The notes below the pieces were generated by a model, which ran no database searches, had not been told where the DNA came from, and saw only the letters and a program-made list of their open reading frames with translations. A program made the position numbers and the translations under genes. From VRUE01 sp033856195 (GTDB lineage: Bacteria > Actinomycetota > Thermoleophilia > Solirubrobacterales > 70-9), in NCBI GenBank assembly GCA_033856195.1, contig JAWVFL010000068.1, positions 1-64,000 on the forward strand: 64,000 bases of DNA. The letters are read 5' to 3'. Shown here in pieces: positions 9,801-16,728 of the stretch. Every line of letters begins with the position of its first letter. Position 1 is the stretch's first letter.

Positions 9801-12800
9801 TCTCTTCAAGGCTGGGTGAGATCCGCGGATCCCACTCGGCCACCAGGCGATATTTCGGATCGTATTTATATTCAGCTACTTTTTCGGCTTGGGATTCCTG
9901 GCCAGAGCTGTTGTAGTAGGTGATTGAGGAGAGGCGTTCCCATCCCGGGCATTCGCATTTGAAGTACTGGAAGGTGAGCGTGCGGCACCCCGCCGTTTTC
10001 GTAGCTTCGCTGTCACTGCAGGTCACACCACTGGGCGCGATTATCTCGATCAGGCGGTATTTGCCTATTTCCCCCTGTAGTTCGTAGACCATCCGAGCGG
10101 ATTTCGCGGTCGCCTGCCAGGAGACAGACTTGGCCCGATAAGAGCCCTGGTAGCCGACTTCGTTTTTGACGAAAACTGTATGCGTCCCTTCCGGGCTGGC
10201 GAGTTCGAAGGTCGTGCTTGCCCCTTCACCCTGCTTGCTGAGCACGTATTCCTTCATGTATTCGGGCGCGATGTAGCTCCCGCCTTGGATTTCAAAAGAC
10301 GCCGCTGCGCCTTCGTTGTCGAGGATTTCAATCCAGTCCGCCGCAGGAATTGCTTCTTCGACCATGAATTTTTCGCATTCTTCGACCCCTTTTTCTTCCC
10401 AGCATTCGGTTTCGTACTGGGGAGGCACCGCATCCTCGTGCCGTTCGCGCAGTTCGGTCCACGCTTCCCCTTCAGCGGCCAACTCTGCGGGCACCGACGG
10501 CTGCCACATCCCGCCCATCACCATCGATGGGACTTTCTGGTCTCTATAGTTCGATTCATAGGTCCGGGCAAATTCCAGGGTCGCTTCTGAGCCCGGCACC
10601 GGGATCGAAACATCGGTCTTGCTGATCGTGTACTGACCGGTTAGGAGGTCCAGTGCCGCAGGACCGACCTGCTCCATTCCGTCAGTGGGCGCTCCCACTC
10701 CCCCGTACTCGTCGACGAATTCGGTTGCAACGGGCTCGCTGGCCCCCGCCGCTTCTTTGCCGCCATCAAAGACGGCACGGAACTTGATGTCTTCTTCCGG
10801 ATAGCCCGCAGCCTGGAAGGGCGCGCAGCCTCTGACCTTGAGGAAGACCGCTTCGCTGTGGCCGGGGTTTTCGGTGACAGGCAGCGGCCAGGACGCCTGT
10901 TTGCCTTTCCCATCGACCACACATTCGGCAGGTATGGGCTGGAACTCTTTCCAGTAGTAGAGCTTCATCTGGAAGGTGAGCGCGGTCACGCCCCCGCCAA
11001 CGGGCGGTGCGCCCCATTCGGCCTGCAAGGTGTAGTAGCTGGCGGTTTTCTCGCCTTCGGCTGGCGCGGTCAGCTTGCTGGTCGAGGGCGCCGGCGGGTA
11101 GATCGCCGTATTGAATGTCCATGTCGCTGGCGTTGGGTCGACATTGCCTTCGCTGTCGGTTGCCGTCACGCTCAATGTGTGCCATCCCGCCCCCAGCGAT
11201 TCCGGCAACGTATAGGGTGATTTGCAGGGTTCTCCGGATATGCTGAACGAGCATTTGAAGGTCGAGCCTGCCTCATCGGAGATGAAAGTGACGGGCGGCT
11301 TTTCTCCGGCGGTATAGGTTGGCCGCAGTGAGGTGATCGTCGTATCTGGTGGATCAAGCGTCGTCAGCGTTTTGTCGGCGCCAATACTGGTGCCAGCGAC
11401 GTTGCTCGCAACAACACGGAAGTGATAGGGAGTTCCCTCTTTGAGGCCTTTGATCGTTTGCTGAACCGGTTCGGGTTTAGTGCCTGAGCCCGCAGACAGA
11501 GGGCTGGCTGGCGCTTTCGTTCCGTAGGAAAGGTCCGGGCCGTATTCGAACTGATAGGTCGTTGCCGAGCCGTTGGGATTTACGCTGCCTCTCAGTGTCG
11601 CGAGCGAGGCCATGACGCCAGTAGCTGCTTCGGTCGTCACAGTCGGGACCTGTAGAGTCGTGAAGGTTTTGTCTTCGCCAACGCTTTTGCCGTATGCGTT
11701 TGTTGCCGAGATGCGGAAGTGGTAGGTCGTGTTGGCTTTCAGGCCACTGATTGCCTGGCTGAGGGGCACTTTGATCGTGCCGGAACCGATGCTTTCCGCC
11801 GCTGCGGGGGCAAGGGAGCCATAGGAGGTCGTCGGGCCGTATTCGAACTGGTATTTGGTGGCGTAGCCGTGGGGGTTGACCTGCCCTTTCAGGGTCGCTT
11901 TCGTTTCGCCGACTGAGGTAGCAGCTTCAGCCATGATTACCGGCGTTGGCAGTTTGTAGACGACTGAGAGGTAGGGCCGGTTGGCTTCGGTGCTCGCGGC
12001 GCTGGAGTCGAAGTCGACCTTGCGCTGGGTGCAGCTTTCTGCCCCGCATTCGCGCACTTTGTCGTCGACCAGCTTCATGATGACGCTCAGCCATTCCCCT
12101 GCGTTGACTTCGGTTTCCACGACTTTCGCCGGGACGTTGAACTGCCACCAGCCGACCTGGTTGCCGCGCGTGGCGGTCAGGACTTCGCCGAGGCTTTCGG
12201 AGTAGTCGCCGCCTTCGGTCGTCCAGAGGTGTTCGGGGCCGTCGTAGCGGCTCCAGGACGCTTGCCAGGTCCAGGGCTTGGTGACTTTGCGAAGCTCTAC
12301 GCCTTTCGTGTTCAACGCAGTTTCAAGCGAGCGGATATTGAAGGTTGCTGACGTGATTTCGGAGTTCACCGGAATCGAGGTGGTTTCGAGTTCCATCAGC
12401 GTGCGCCACCAGTTGTCTTCCGCGCTTTTGACTTTCGGTGAATAGCCGATCAGTAGGTCTTTTCTGCCCCAGGACGCGCAGTCGATCCAGCCGGTTTCGC
12501 CTTTGTGGCCGCCGATCACGCAGTCGAGGACCGGTCCGACGGTCATCGTCGGATCTATTCGCACCGGCCAGGCGCGAGCAGGGTCATTCAGCCATTCGCG
12601 ATCCGCTGCGACGGACAGCCTCCAGTGGCCTTCTTCCTCGGGGCCGAGTTCGTAGTGGACGCTGCGCGACACCGCGGGCTGGGGCGCGCTGTCTGACATG
12701 ACGGGCGCCGGCAGGACTACGACTGCCATGCCTTCCGAATCCAGGAAGCGAACCGACCCGTCATCAGCAAGAGATGGAATGAGACCATCGGAGGCGTTTA

Positions 12801-13341
12801 GCTCATAGGTGAAGCTGTTGGCCTGTCCTGGGCCGGAGAGTTCGATTTCCTCCTTCAACCCGTTGCTGAGTCCAATGAATTCGAAGGAAGGGGAATTGCC
12901 TTCTCCTTCGTAGGTGGCGATGGCACCTTCGAGTTCGGCGCCTTCCAGGTCTTTGCGCAGGAGCTGGCTTTCGACCCACTGGTCCCCCACTTCAAAGCGG
13001 ACGGGGTTGGAGTCGATTTGCTTGGGCAGAGTTACGTCGAAGTTGTTCCGCCCGTTAGCGAGCGCCTGTTCGTTGGTTTCGTACAGCCGTTCGCCGATCG
13101 GCTGCCAGTTGCCCCCCTCGTCGCGATAGTTGATCGGGGCGGAATAGATCCTCGTTTCGAGCTGGTCGTTTGGAAGGCTGAAAGTCTCAGAGTTGGCGGT
13201 TCGGTCGGGCGGGCCTTGCGCTTCAAAGGAAGATGAGCCCGTTCCCTGCGCTTCGTTTTCCGCTTGCTTGGCAAGCGCAATGCTCGATCCCAGCAAGAGC
13301 AGCAGCACCGCAACCGCCATGACGAGCCTGATCCCCTTCAA
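6814..13341 (-). CDS. Giant secreted RHS/YD-repeat protein
   Basis: 2,175 residues from the TTG at 13341, chosen because GGGGAGG precedes it by 7 nt and the protein then opens with a signal peptide (KGIRLVMAVAVLLLLLG). In order: signal peptide (1 to about 24), a beta-rich N-terminal part, a DNRLRE-like region (roughly 260-470), two Fn3-like modules ending HFRISATNAYG and HFRVVASNVAG (roughly 480-680), an Ig-like module with paired Cys, a DUF6531-like start of the RHS shell (GQYTISKTDVSIPVPG), many YD repeats (YDELGRP, YDLLGRP, YDADGKM), and the RHS core end GRFISADPVQGG...DPVNNFDLGG. The last 144 residues form a distinct variable tip. Probably a wall-attached or shed toxin-bearing surface protein. 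Confidence 0.9.
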   Translation of the reverse strand: MKGIRLVMAVAVLLLLLGSSIALAKQAENEAQGTGSSSFEAQGPPDRTANSETFSLPNDQLETRIYSAPINYRDEGGNWQPIGERLYETNEQALANGRNNFDVTLPKQIDSNPVRFEVGDQWVESQLLRKDLEGAELEGAIATYEGEGNSPSFEFIGLSNGLKEEIELSGPGQANSFTYELNASDGLIPSLADDGSVRFLDSEGMAVVVLPAPVMSDSAPQPAVSRSVHYELGPEEEGHWRLSVAADREWLNDPARAWPVRIDPTMTVGPVLDCVIGGHKGETGWIDCASWGRKDLLIGYSPKVKSAEDNWWRTLMELETTSIPVNSEITSATFNIRSLETALNTKGVELRKVTKPWTWQASWSRYDGPEHLWTTEGGDYSESLGEVLTATRGNQVGWWQFNVPAKVVETEVNAGEWLSVIMKLVDDKVRECGAESCTQRKVDFDSSAASTEANRPYLSVVYKLPTPVIMAEAATSVGETKATLKGQVNPHGYATKYQFEYGPTTSYGSLAPAAAESIGSGTIKVPLSQAISGLKANTTYHFRISATNAYGKSVGEDKTFTTLQVPTVTTEAATGVMASLATLRGSVNPNGSATTYQFEYGPDLSYGTKAPASPLSAGSGTKPEPVQQTIKGLKEGTPYHFRVVASNVAGTSIGADKTLTTLDPPDTTITSLRPTYTAGEKPPVTFISDEAGSTFKCSFSISGEPCKSPYTLPESLGAGWHTLSVTATDSEGNVDPTPATWTFNTAIYPPAPSTSKLTAPAEGEKTASYYTLQAEWGAPPVGGGVTALTFQMKLYYWKEFQPIPAECVVDGKGKQASWPLPVTENPGHSEAVFLKVRGCAPFQAAGYPEEDIKFRAVFDGGKEAAGASEPVATEFVDEYGGVGAPTDGMEQVGPAALDLLTGQYTISKTDVSIPVPGSEATLEFARTYESNYRDQKVPSMVMGGMWQPSVPAELAAEGEAWTELRERHEDAVPPQYETECWEEKGVEECEKFMVEEAIPAADWIEILDNEGAAASFEIQGGSYIAPEYMKEYVLSKQGEGASTTFELASPEGTHTVFVKNEVGYQGSYRAKSVSWQATAKSARMVYELQGEIGKYRLIEIIAPSGVTCSDSEATKTAGCRTLTFQYFKCECPGWERLSSITYYNSSGQESQAEKVAEYKYDPKYRLVAEWDPRISPSLEETYSYNEWYKLQTLTPPGLKPWNFEYYDWHDPSLDGRLKAVSRATLASPATAQTTIAYNVPISGSGAPYDLSPASVAEWGQKDFPVNATAIFAPTEIPSEPPSSYAKAAVKYMDPDGYVVNTVLPQVPGVSGLSLSTTETDRHGNVVRSLSPGNRLLALAAGKESVVRSHQLDSQSTYSTDGTKMLEWLGPLHKIRLESGGTAEARAHTVIQYDQNAPEPPKGSPSFALPTTETTSARLPSGEDVESKVTETEYDWKLLKPTKSIVDPQGLNLRTKFGYSSETGQMVERILPGGWSSPEPDAHTTYTYYYKANAVGLAQCANNPKLAGLPCLVAPAKQPGTAGQPELLWTKYASYNKYDEPTEVIESPGGKEEKEKTRKTIKAYDEAGRETASRQVGGGTELPPTAIVYDEKTGLPVEQKFTCEKECVGFDSQSVVIAYDELGRPAQYTDADGNTSKTTYDLLGRPATIFDGKGTQTFGYDETSGLLVALNDSAAGTFTASYDADGKMIEQGLPNGLVAKATYDEVGAATKLSYTKVVSCSEKCTWLEESNERSIRSQILSQTSLSANQQYTYDGVGRLTLVKDTTKGGSCTTRQYSFDTDSNRTKLTTRAPGAGGVCDTSSKGTEQEYKYDAADRLIGPEAISYDSFGRITSLPAKFAGGNTLTTSFYSNEMVASQSQGGLTNAYQIDAAGRPRLVTQTGTKTGTEIFHYAMASDSTAWTERGGTWTRSIAGIGGGLAAIQESSGSTSLQLNNLHGDVVATASLSLTAKEPTANFEFDEFGNPKKGAAGRYGWLGGKQRRAELPSGVIQMGVRSYVPALGRFISADPVQGGSANAYDYADADPVNNFDLGGTCVKRKCIKGRVRVTRVTSRRPTSRRLSARGSRPKSPRLPGGGHHIGPCHVGFAGKHVQSLISNANILVGILTYSCDQEVTFSGYVSAGFNAGPINGGAETSWGYLSVGTSWNGAPRPPMMACVSILWSAGSKNQCFPLYEIFG

Positions 13342-13418
13342 CTGAATGCCTCCCCTTTGTGTTGTCTTGATCCCTGCCGAAGCCCGAAGGGCCTCGGTGC
13401 ACTTGAAGTCCGCAAGCG

Positions 13419-13814
13419 CTAGCGGCACCGCTCCCTGAATGGTTCGCTAACCCTTGCCCCTCTCACAAGGCGAAAATGAAGTTCGGGACCGAAGACCACT
13501 TCCGCAACCTTCGCCTTGACGAGGGTGGAAAGGTGGTACTCGAAAATCTCCAGCGCCTTGGGCTCCGCCCAAATCATCTGAAGCTCGATCGATGACACAG
13601 GGCGGTCAAGCTCTTGCATCACCGCCACGATTGCCAGCTTGGTCTCACTGACGGGGACAAGAACGGGCGCAGCCCGATCCAGAGCGCGCCCATTCCCGCC
13701 CACCGTTTCCTCCCACCTGTCAGCCGGCGGAAGTGAGATTGCAGGCATTCGCCACCGCCGGTTGGGGCCGGCAACCGCGCGTCGCTGCTGGGTGTAAGTA
13801 CGTAAATCGCACAT
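13419..13814 (-). CDS. Small winged-helix regulator upstream of the RHS gene
   Basis: Up to 131 residues. The conserved part is the C-terminal 75 or so: VPVSETKLAIVAVMQELDRPVSS, then YHLSTLVKAKVAEVV and a wing ending LHFRLV. This matches the small ArsR-like winged-helix proteins seen elsewhere in the window. The N-terminal 45 residues (basic, Pro-rich) may not be translated; no strong ribosome site marks the ATG at 13814, and the ATG at 13745 is an alternative. It ends 77 bp before the RHS start on the same strand, so it is probably co-transcribed with it or controls it. Signal unknown. Confidence 0.7.
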   Translation of the reverse strand: MCDLRTYTQQRRAVAGPNRRWRMPAISLPPADRWEETVGGNGRALDRAAPVLVPVSETKLAIVAVMQELDRPVSSIELQMIWAEPKALEIFEYHLSTLVKAKVAEVVFGPELHFRLVRGARVSEPFRERCR

Positions 13815-13830
13815 GACCTGATTGGTGTGA

Positions 13831-13874
13831 CCCCGGACGACAGACAGGAGATTTGAGTCGTCCGCCGTCCGGGG
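13831..13874 (-). promoter_or_regulatory. Two overlapping, mutually exclusive hairpins in a leader
   Basis: CCCCGGACG (13831-13839) pairs with CGTCCGGGG (13866-13874), while GGACGAC (13835-13841) pairs equally well with GTCGTCC (13857-13863). The two stems share bases and cannot form together. They lie just upstream of the regulator/RHS genes on the minus strand, so an attenuator-like switch or a protein-binding site is possible. No switch is proven. Confidence 0.35.
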
Positions 13875-13960
13875 CCATCAAAACCGGAACCCTTCTGCCG
13901 GTCTTGCTGACGACCGAAGCGGTTAGCCAGTCTTGAGTGCGAGAGAGTTTCAAATCAGTG

Positions 13961-13997
13961 AAGAGCGAGCAACACCAAATTGGTGACCGCTCACTCT
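13961..13997 (-). terminator. Hairpin after the 14002 regulator gene
   Basis: CACCAA (13973-13978) and TTGGTG (13980-13985) are perfect arms around one base. The stem extends outward with AGAGCGAGC (13961-13969) against GCTCACTCT (13989-13997), one mismatch. It begins 5 bp downstream of the stop of the minus-strand regulator gene. There is only a weak T stretch after it. It could instead be an operator, since GCTCAC also occurs in the promoter region at 14768-14795. Confidence 0.45.
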
Positions 13998-14001
13998 TTG
14001 C

Positions 14002-14673
14002 TTACCGTTGAAAATTCGAAAGATCGCCTATGCTTGAACTTCCGCGCTCGAACGCCATCAGCGCGACAAACATGGTCGTGGGCTTCTCACCCGACTCCGC
14101 CATCCGATTGGCAGCTCTGCCCTCAATCGCCTGGATGCTTTTCGCTGCTTCAAGAGAATCTAGCTCACCGTCATATATGGCGGTAAGCAACTTTCGCAGT
14201 TCTTGCCTGCCTTCGGTGTCGAGATTTGGTTCGTCCGAGATCAGACATACATCGTCGTCCTGGTCGATCTTCCCGCTCCGATACGAGGCGAAGCACTCGG
14301 CCGTGACCCACTGGACCACCACGCCCGCAGATGCCCGGCGCTCCGTCTGCGACATAGCGCGATGGGTCTCGTCGTCGATTAAGGGTCTAGCGATGGCTCG
14401 ATACACGGCCCGTGGGATGTTGTTTGTTCCCGCCCGGTAACCCACGAATTCAATGCACCCAGCGTCATAAAGGTCGCGCAGGTGATTGGTAACCAATCTG
14501 ACATCGACGCCCAGCCGATCTGCGATCTCTACTGCGCTCTGGTCTTTCTCGTGTAGCGCTATCAGCGTCGCGAGCTTGATGGGATGACCTACCGCGTAAG
14601 TCGGCATATCGTCCGGCAGTTTCGTCCGCTTTTTTACTGGCACCCGTCCGGCCTTCAGCGCTGCCCTGCCCAA
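14002..14673 (-). CDS. Winged-helix transcriptional regulator with C-terminal extension
   Basis: A 223-residue protein. The N-terminal winged helix spans about residues 25-95: HPIKLATLIALHE, SAVEIADRLGVDVRLVTNHL (helix-turn-helix), then AGCIEFVGYRAGTNNIPRAVYRA (wing). The C-terminal 120 residues are mostly helical and acidic, with no metal or ligand motif I recognise. The layout matches ArsR-like regulators common in Solirubrobacterales. It is the last gene of the island before the tRNA-Gly side and is transcribed towards the RHS module. Two direct TAGCGCTCAC repeats lie about 95 bp upstream and may be its operator. Confidence 0.8.
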   Translation of the reverse strand: MGRAALKAGRVPVKKRTKLPDDMPTYAVGHPIKLATLIALHEKDQSAVEIADRLGVDVRLVTNHLRDLYDAGCIEFVGYRAGTNNIPRAVYRAIARPLIDDETHRAMSQTERRASAGVVVQWVTAECFASYRSGKIDQDDDVCLISDEPNLDTEGRQELRKLLTAIYDGELDSLEAAKSIQAIEGRAANRMAESGEKPTTMFVALMAFERGSSSIGDLSNFQR

Positions 14674-14767
14674 GACTCATCCTCCGATCAGGTCTGTTGG
14701 GTCACTCAACAAGACCGGAGCATAGTGATTCCCCCACCGGGGGGGCGGCAAACGCTCAGCAGTTGAT

Positions 14768-14795
14768 TAGCGCTCACTAGATTCCTAGCGCTCAC
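14768..14795. promoter_or_regulatory. Direct repeat TAGCGCTCAC x2, candidate operator
   Basis: TAGCGCTCAC occurs at 14768-14777 and again at 14786-14795, 18 bp start to start, upstream of the minus-strand regulator whose ATG is at 14673. Same-face spacing near two helical turns suits a bound dimer or two protomers. The operator role is inference. Confidence 0.4.
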
Positions 14796-15203
14796 GGATT
14801 TCTTACTCTCTTCTTTCCCGCCCCTGGCAGAAAGCCGGGCGCTGACGAGCGGGAGGGGGTGAGCAAGGATGAAGATGCAGCCCGTTCCATCGGTCTTTCC
14901 GTTGGTCCAAGTTTTCAAGGTGAAGTAAGCACTCAGGCCGGTCTCCCGCCGCTAGTCCAGGACGGGGGACCGGCCCGTCTGGTTGCCCGACTTACCCGCA
15001 GAGCCGCGCCGCGAGAGCGTTGTCGAGGGCCGTATCGGCCCTCTCGAATCAAGCTAAAAGGCGTCCGTTGTGCCGGCTATGACCGCCGAGCACCGCTGAG
15101 GCAAGGCGCCGCCCGCACACCAATCTTGGCGGACAGCCAAAACCCGAGTCGGATCATGCAGCCCCTTCTTTCCGCTGGCCCTGTGGATAGATTTTGAACA
15201 GAA

Positions 15204-15290
15204 GCGAGTTGCGGCCTAGCAATTCGAGCCGCAGAGCCAAGTTTGGGACGGCATTCGAACCACTCCCAGTTTTTTGGCTCTAGAAAGCGG
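15204..15290. repeat. Hairpin repeat copy 1 next to a tRNA-like 3' end
   Basis: Begins AGCGAGTTGC and contains AGAGCCAA (15233-15240) paired with TTGGCTCT (15274-15281). A diverged direct copy lies at 15433-15520. On the minus strand it directly follows the tRNA-Arg-like 3' fragment at 15297. It could be a terminator duplicated along with its tRNA end, or an end of a recombined element. Confidence 0.55.
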
Positions 15291-15296
15291 TAAAGA

Positions 15297-15326
15297 GCGC
15301 GCCTGACAGGATTCGAACCTGTGTTC
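15297..15326 (-). other. tRNA-Arg-like 3' fragment (recombination scar)
   Basis: Read on the minus strand, ACAGGTTCGAATCCTGT forms a perfect T-arm, followed by CAGGCGC and G, like the acceptor 3' strand and discriminator of a tRNA-Arg. No matching 5' strand (GCGCCTG) is found in the 100 bp on the 5' side, and the would-be anticodon region does not fold. It is a partial tRNA, probably an attachment-site relic of another element. Confidence 0.5.
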
Positions 15327-15432
15327 AGAGCCCTCTGACGAGCCAGCATCGACCCCGTGTCGGGAGGTTTAGCCGCAAGATGACCCGGCTTGACAGCTCT
15401 CCGCCGCCTCTGCGGGTAGATTGCTGGTTGTT

Positions 15433-15520
15433 AGCGAGTTGCCTGGTCTTATGACTTGAGTTGTAGAGCCAAGTTTCGGAACGGCTTTTGAACCACCTCC
15501 GGTTTTTTGGCTCTACAGAA
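15433..15520. repeat. Hairpin repeat copy 2, directly 3' of tRNA-Gly
   Basis: A diverged direct copy of 15204-15290. TGTAGAGCCAA (15462-15472) pairs perfectly with TTGGCTCTACA (15507-15517). It begins 10 bp downstream of the tRNA-Gly 3' end on the minus strand, so it may act as the tRNA terminator. The arms differ from copy 1 but stay complementary. Confidence 0.55.
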
Positions 15521-15529
15521 GGGCAAAAA

Positions 15530-15602
15530 AGCGGACGACGGGTCTCGAACCCGCGACCTCGAGCTTGGGAAGCTCGCGCTCTACCAGCTGAGCTACGTCC
15601 GC
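15530..15602 (-). tRNA. tRNA-Gly(CCC)
   Basis: On the minus strand, acceptor GCGGACG pairs with CGTCCGC, followed by discriminator T. The D-arm is GCTC...GAGC, the anticodon stem CGAGC/GCTCG encloses TTCCCAA (anticodon CCC), and the T-arm GCGGG-TTCGAGA-CCCGT is intact with one wobble pair. CCA is not encoded. Its last 26 bases plus AAA recur at 4141-4168, marking it as the integration target. Confidence 0.95.
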
Positions 15603-15666
15603 GCCCGGTTGATTCTACGGGCGTCAGGAGGTTGCCGGAGGTGAGCGCGATCTAGAGTTCGCCGCC

Positions 15667-16188
15667 GTGAGCACCCGCTCTTTCCTCGCCTTTCTTGCCG
15701 TGCTGGCCGTCGTCGGCCTGCTTGCCTTTGGCCTGATCAACAAGGGCTCGGCCAAGATCGCGGTCGGCGAGCCGGCGCCGGACCAGGTGCTGCCTTCGCT
15801 GCCAGGACCCGGGAACGACTCGATCGGCAACTACCGCGGTAAGTGGGTGCTGGTCAACCTCTGGGCCTCGTGGTGCATACCGTGTCGGGAGGAGGCACCG
15901 GTACTGCAGCGGTTCTACGAGCGCAATCGCGAGCGTGACACCACGGTGCTCGGCATCAACGTGCAGGACAACGAGGGAGACGCCGTCGCCTTTCTGCGTG
16001 AGCACCCGACGACCTTCCCGCAGCTGCGCTCCGTCGGTGACGAGCGCAGCGACGCCTTCGGCTCGACCGGGGTCCCGGAGAATTTCCTCGTCGATCCGCG
16101 CGGCCGCCTGGCGCTGATCTGGCGCGGACCGGTCGACGAGCAGTTCCTCGCCGAACGCGTCCTGCCACTGATCGAAGGCAAGTCATGA
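15667..16188 (+). CDS. ccmG: CcmG/DsbE-like thiol:disulfide oxidoreductase
   Basis: A 173-residue TlpA/ResA-like thioredoxin-fold protein, held outside the membrane by one N-terminal helix (residues 5-24). The active site WASWCIPC is near residues 67-74, and the cis-Pro lies in TGVPENFLVDPRG. It probably keeps apocytochrome c or its chaperone reduced during cytochrome c maturation. GTG start. The next gene encodes CcmH, which supports the role. The stop codon abuts the family A palindrome that leads into ccmH. No CcmF or CcmE is present in the window. Confidence 0.88.
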   Translation: MSTRSFLAFLAVLAVVGLLAFGLINKGSAKIAVGEPAPDQVLPSLPGPGNDSIGNYRGKWVLVNLWASWCIPCREEAPVLQRFYERNRERDTTVLGINVQDNEGDAVAFLREHPTTFPQLRSVGDERSDAFGSTGVPENFLVDPRGRLALIWRGPVDEQFLAERVLPLIEGKS

Positions 16189-16238
16189 GCTTCCGCTGTT
16201 CCTTTTCCTCGCCATGCATCGACAGAGCACACCGGAGG
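16189..16238 (+). repeat. Family A intercistronic palindrome, copy A1 (ccmG-ccmH)
   Basis: Begins directly after the ccmG TGA as GCTTCCGCTGTTCC (16189-16202) and ends GAGCACACCGGAGG (16225-16238). The arms pair imperfectly in this copy. The GGAGG of the 3' arm is the ribosome-binding site of ccmH, 5 bp before its GTG at 16244. Same stop-to-start layout as copies A2, A3 and A4. Confidence 0.7.
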
Positions 16239-16243
16239 GTTCT

Positions 16244-16723
16244 GTGAGGCGCGCCGTAATGCTGGCCGCGATCACGTTCGGACTGCTGGCGATGGCCGTT
16301 CCGGCTGTCGCGACACCGGCGCAACAGCCGGTCCCCCAAACGACCGTCAACGACATCGAAGACGAAGTGATGTGCCCGATTTGCGGCACCCTGCTCGAGC
16401 TCTCGGACTCGCCGCAGGCGCGGCGCGAGAAGGTCTACGTCGCCAAGCTCGTCGCCACCGGCAAGAGCAAGGCCGAAGTCAAGGACGCGCTCGTCGCCCA
16501 ATACGGCGATGAGGTCTTGGCCCAGCCGGACGCTTCGGGCTTCGACCTCTCCGCCTACCTGGTGCCGGTGCTGGCAATCCTGTTGGCCGCGGCGGCGCTC
16601 ACCTTCAGCGTGCTGCGCTGGCGGCGCGACACCGGTCGCGAGTCCGCGGGGAACGCGACGAGGGCGCCAAGCGACGAGGACGCCGAGCGGCTCGACGCCG
16701 ACATCTCCCGGTACGACCTCTAG
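16244..16723 (+). CDS. ccmH: CcmH/CycL-type cytochrome c maturation protein
   Basis: 159 residues from the GTG at 16244, picked because GGAGG sits 5 bp before it; an ATG 30 bp upstream would lie inside the palindrome. Signal-type helix at residues 5-24, then the CcmH core with MCPICGTLLELSDSPQA near residue 42 (the CPxC redox pair), the helical LVATGKSKAEVKDALVAQYG segment, and a C-terminal membrane helix (AYLVPVLAILLAAAALTFSVL) with a short charged tail. It reduces the haem-binding CxxC of apocytochrome c outside the membrane, working with CcmG encoded upstream. Confidence 0.9.
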   Translation: MRRAVMLAAITFGLLAMAVPAVATPAQQPVPQTTVNDIEDEVMCPICGTLLELSDSPQARREKVYVAKLVATGKSKAEVKDALVAQYGDEVLAQPDASGFDLSAYLVPVLAILLAAAALTFSVLRWRRDTGRESAGNATRAPSDEDAERLDADISRYDL

Positions 16724-16728
16724 CTCGC

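Larger units (their letters stand above)
14674..15527. other. 850-bp stretch without a convincing gene
   Basis: No reading frame here has coding character or known motifs. It holds the TAGCGCTCAC repeats (14768-14795), an 8-bp stem hairpin with a 3-nt loop at 15025-15043, two diverged copies of an 85-bp hairpin repeat (15204-15290 and 15433-15520) and a tRNA-like 3' fragment (15297 to about 15326). It looks like a scarred integration end rather than gene space. Confidence 0.6.
4141..15555. mobile_element. Putative integrated genomic island at tRNA-Gly(CCC)
   Basis: About 11.4 kb between two direct 28-bp copies of the tRNA-Gly 3' end. The intact tRNA is at the right end and its 3' end faces the island, as expected for a tyrosine-recombinase element. 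Just inside the left end lies a broken recombinase gene. Contents: decayed surface-protein tail, lipoprotein, RHS giant protein, two winged-helix regulators and an 850-bp noncoding stretch with tRNA-like scars. Parts, especially 6900-7300, look clearly poorer in GC than the flanks. The recombinase is inactive, so the island is probably fixed. Boundaries follow the repeat; the history is inference. Confidence 0.6.

Noticed and set aside
14859..15197. A 112-codon reading frame in the island end
   Set aside because: No ribosome site, no motif, composition like noncoding DNA.
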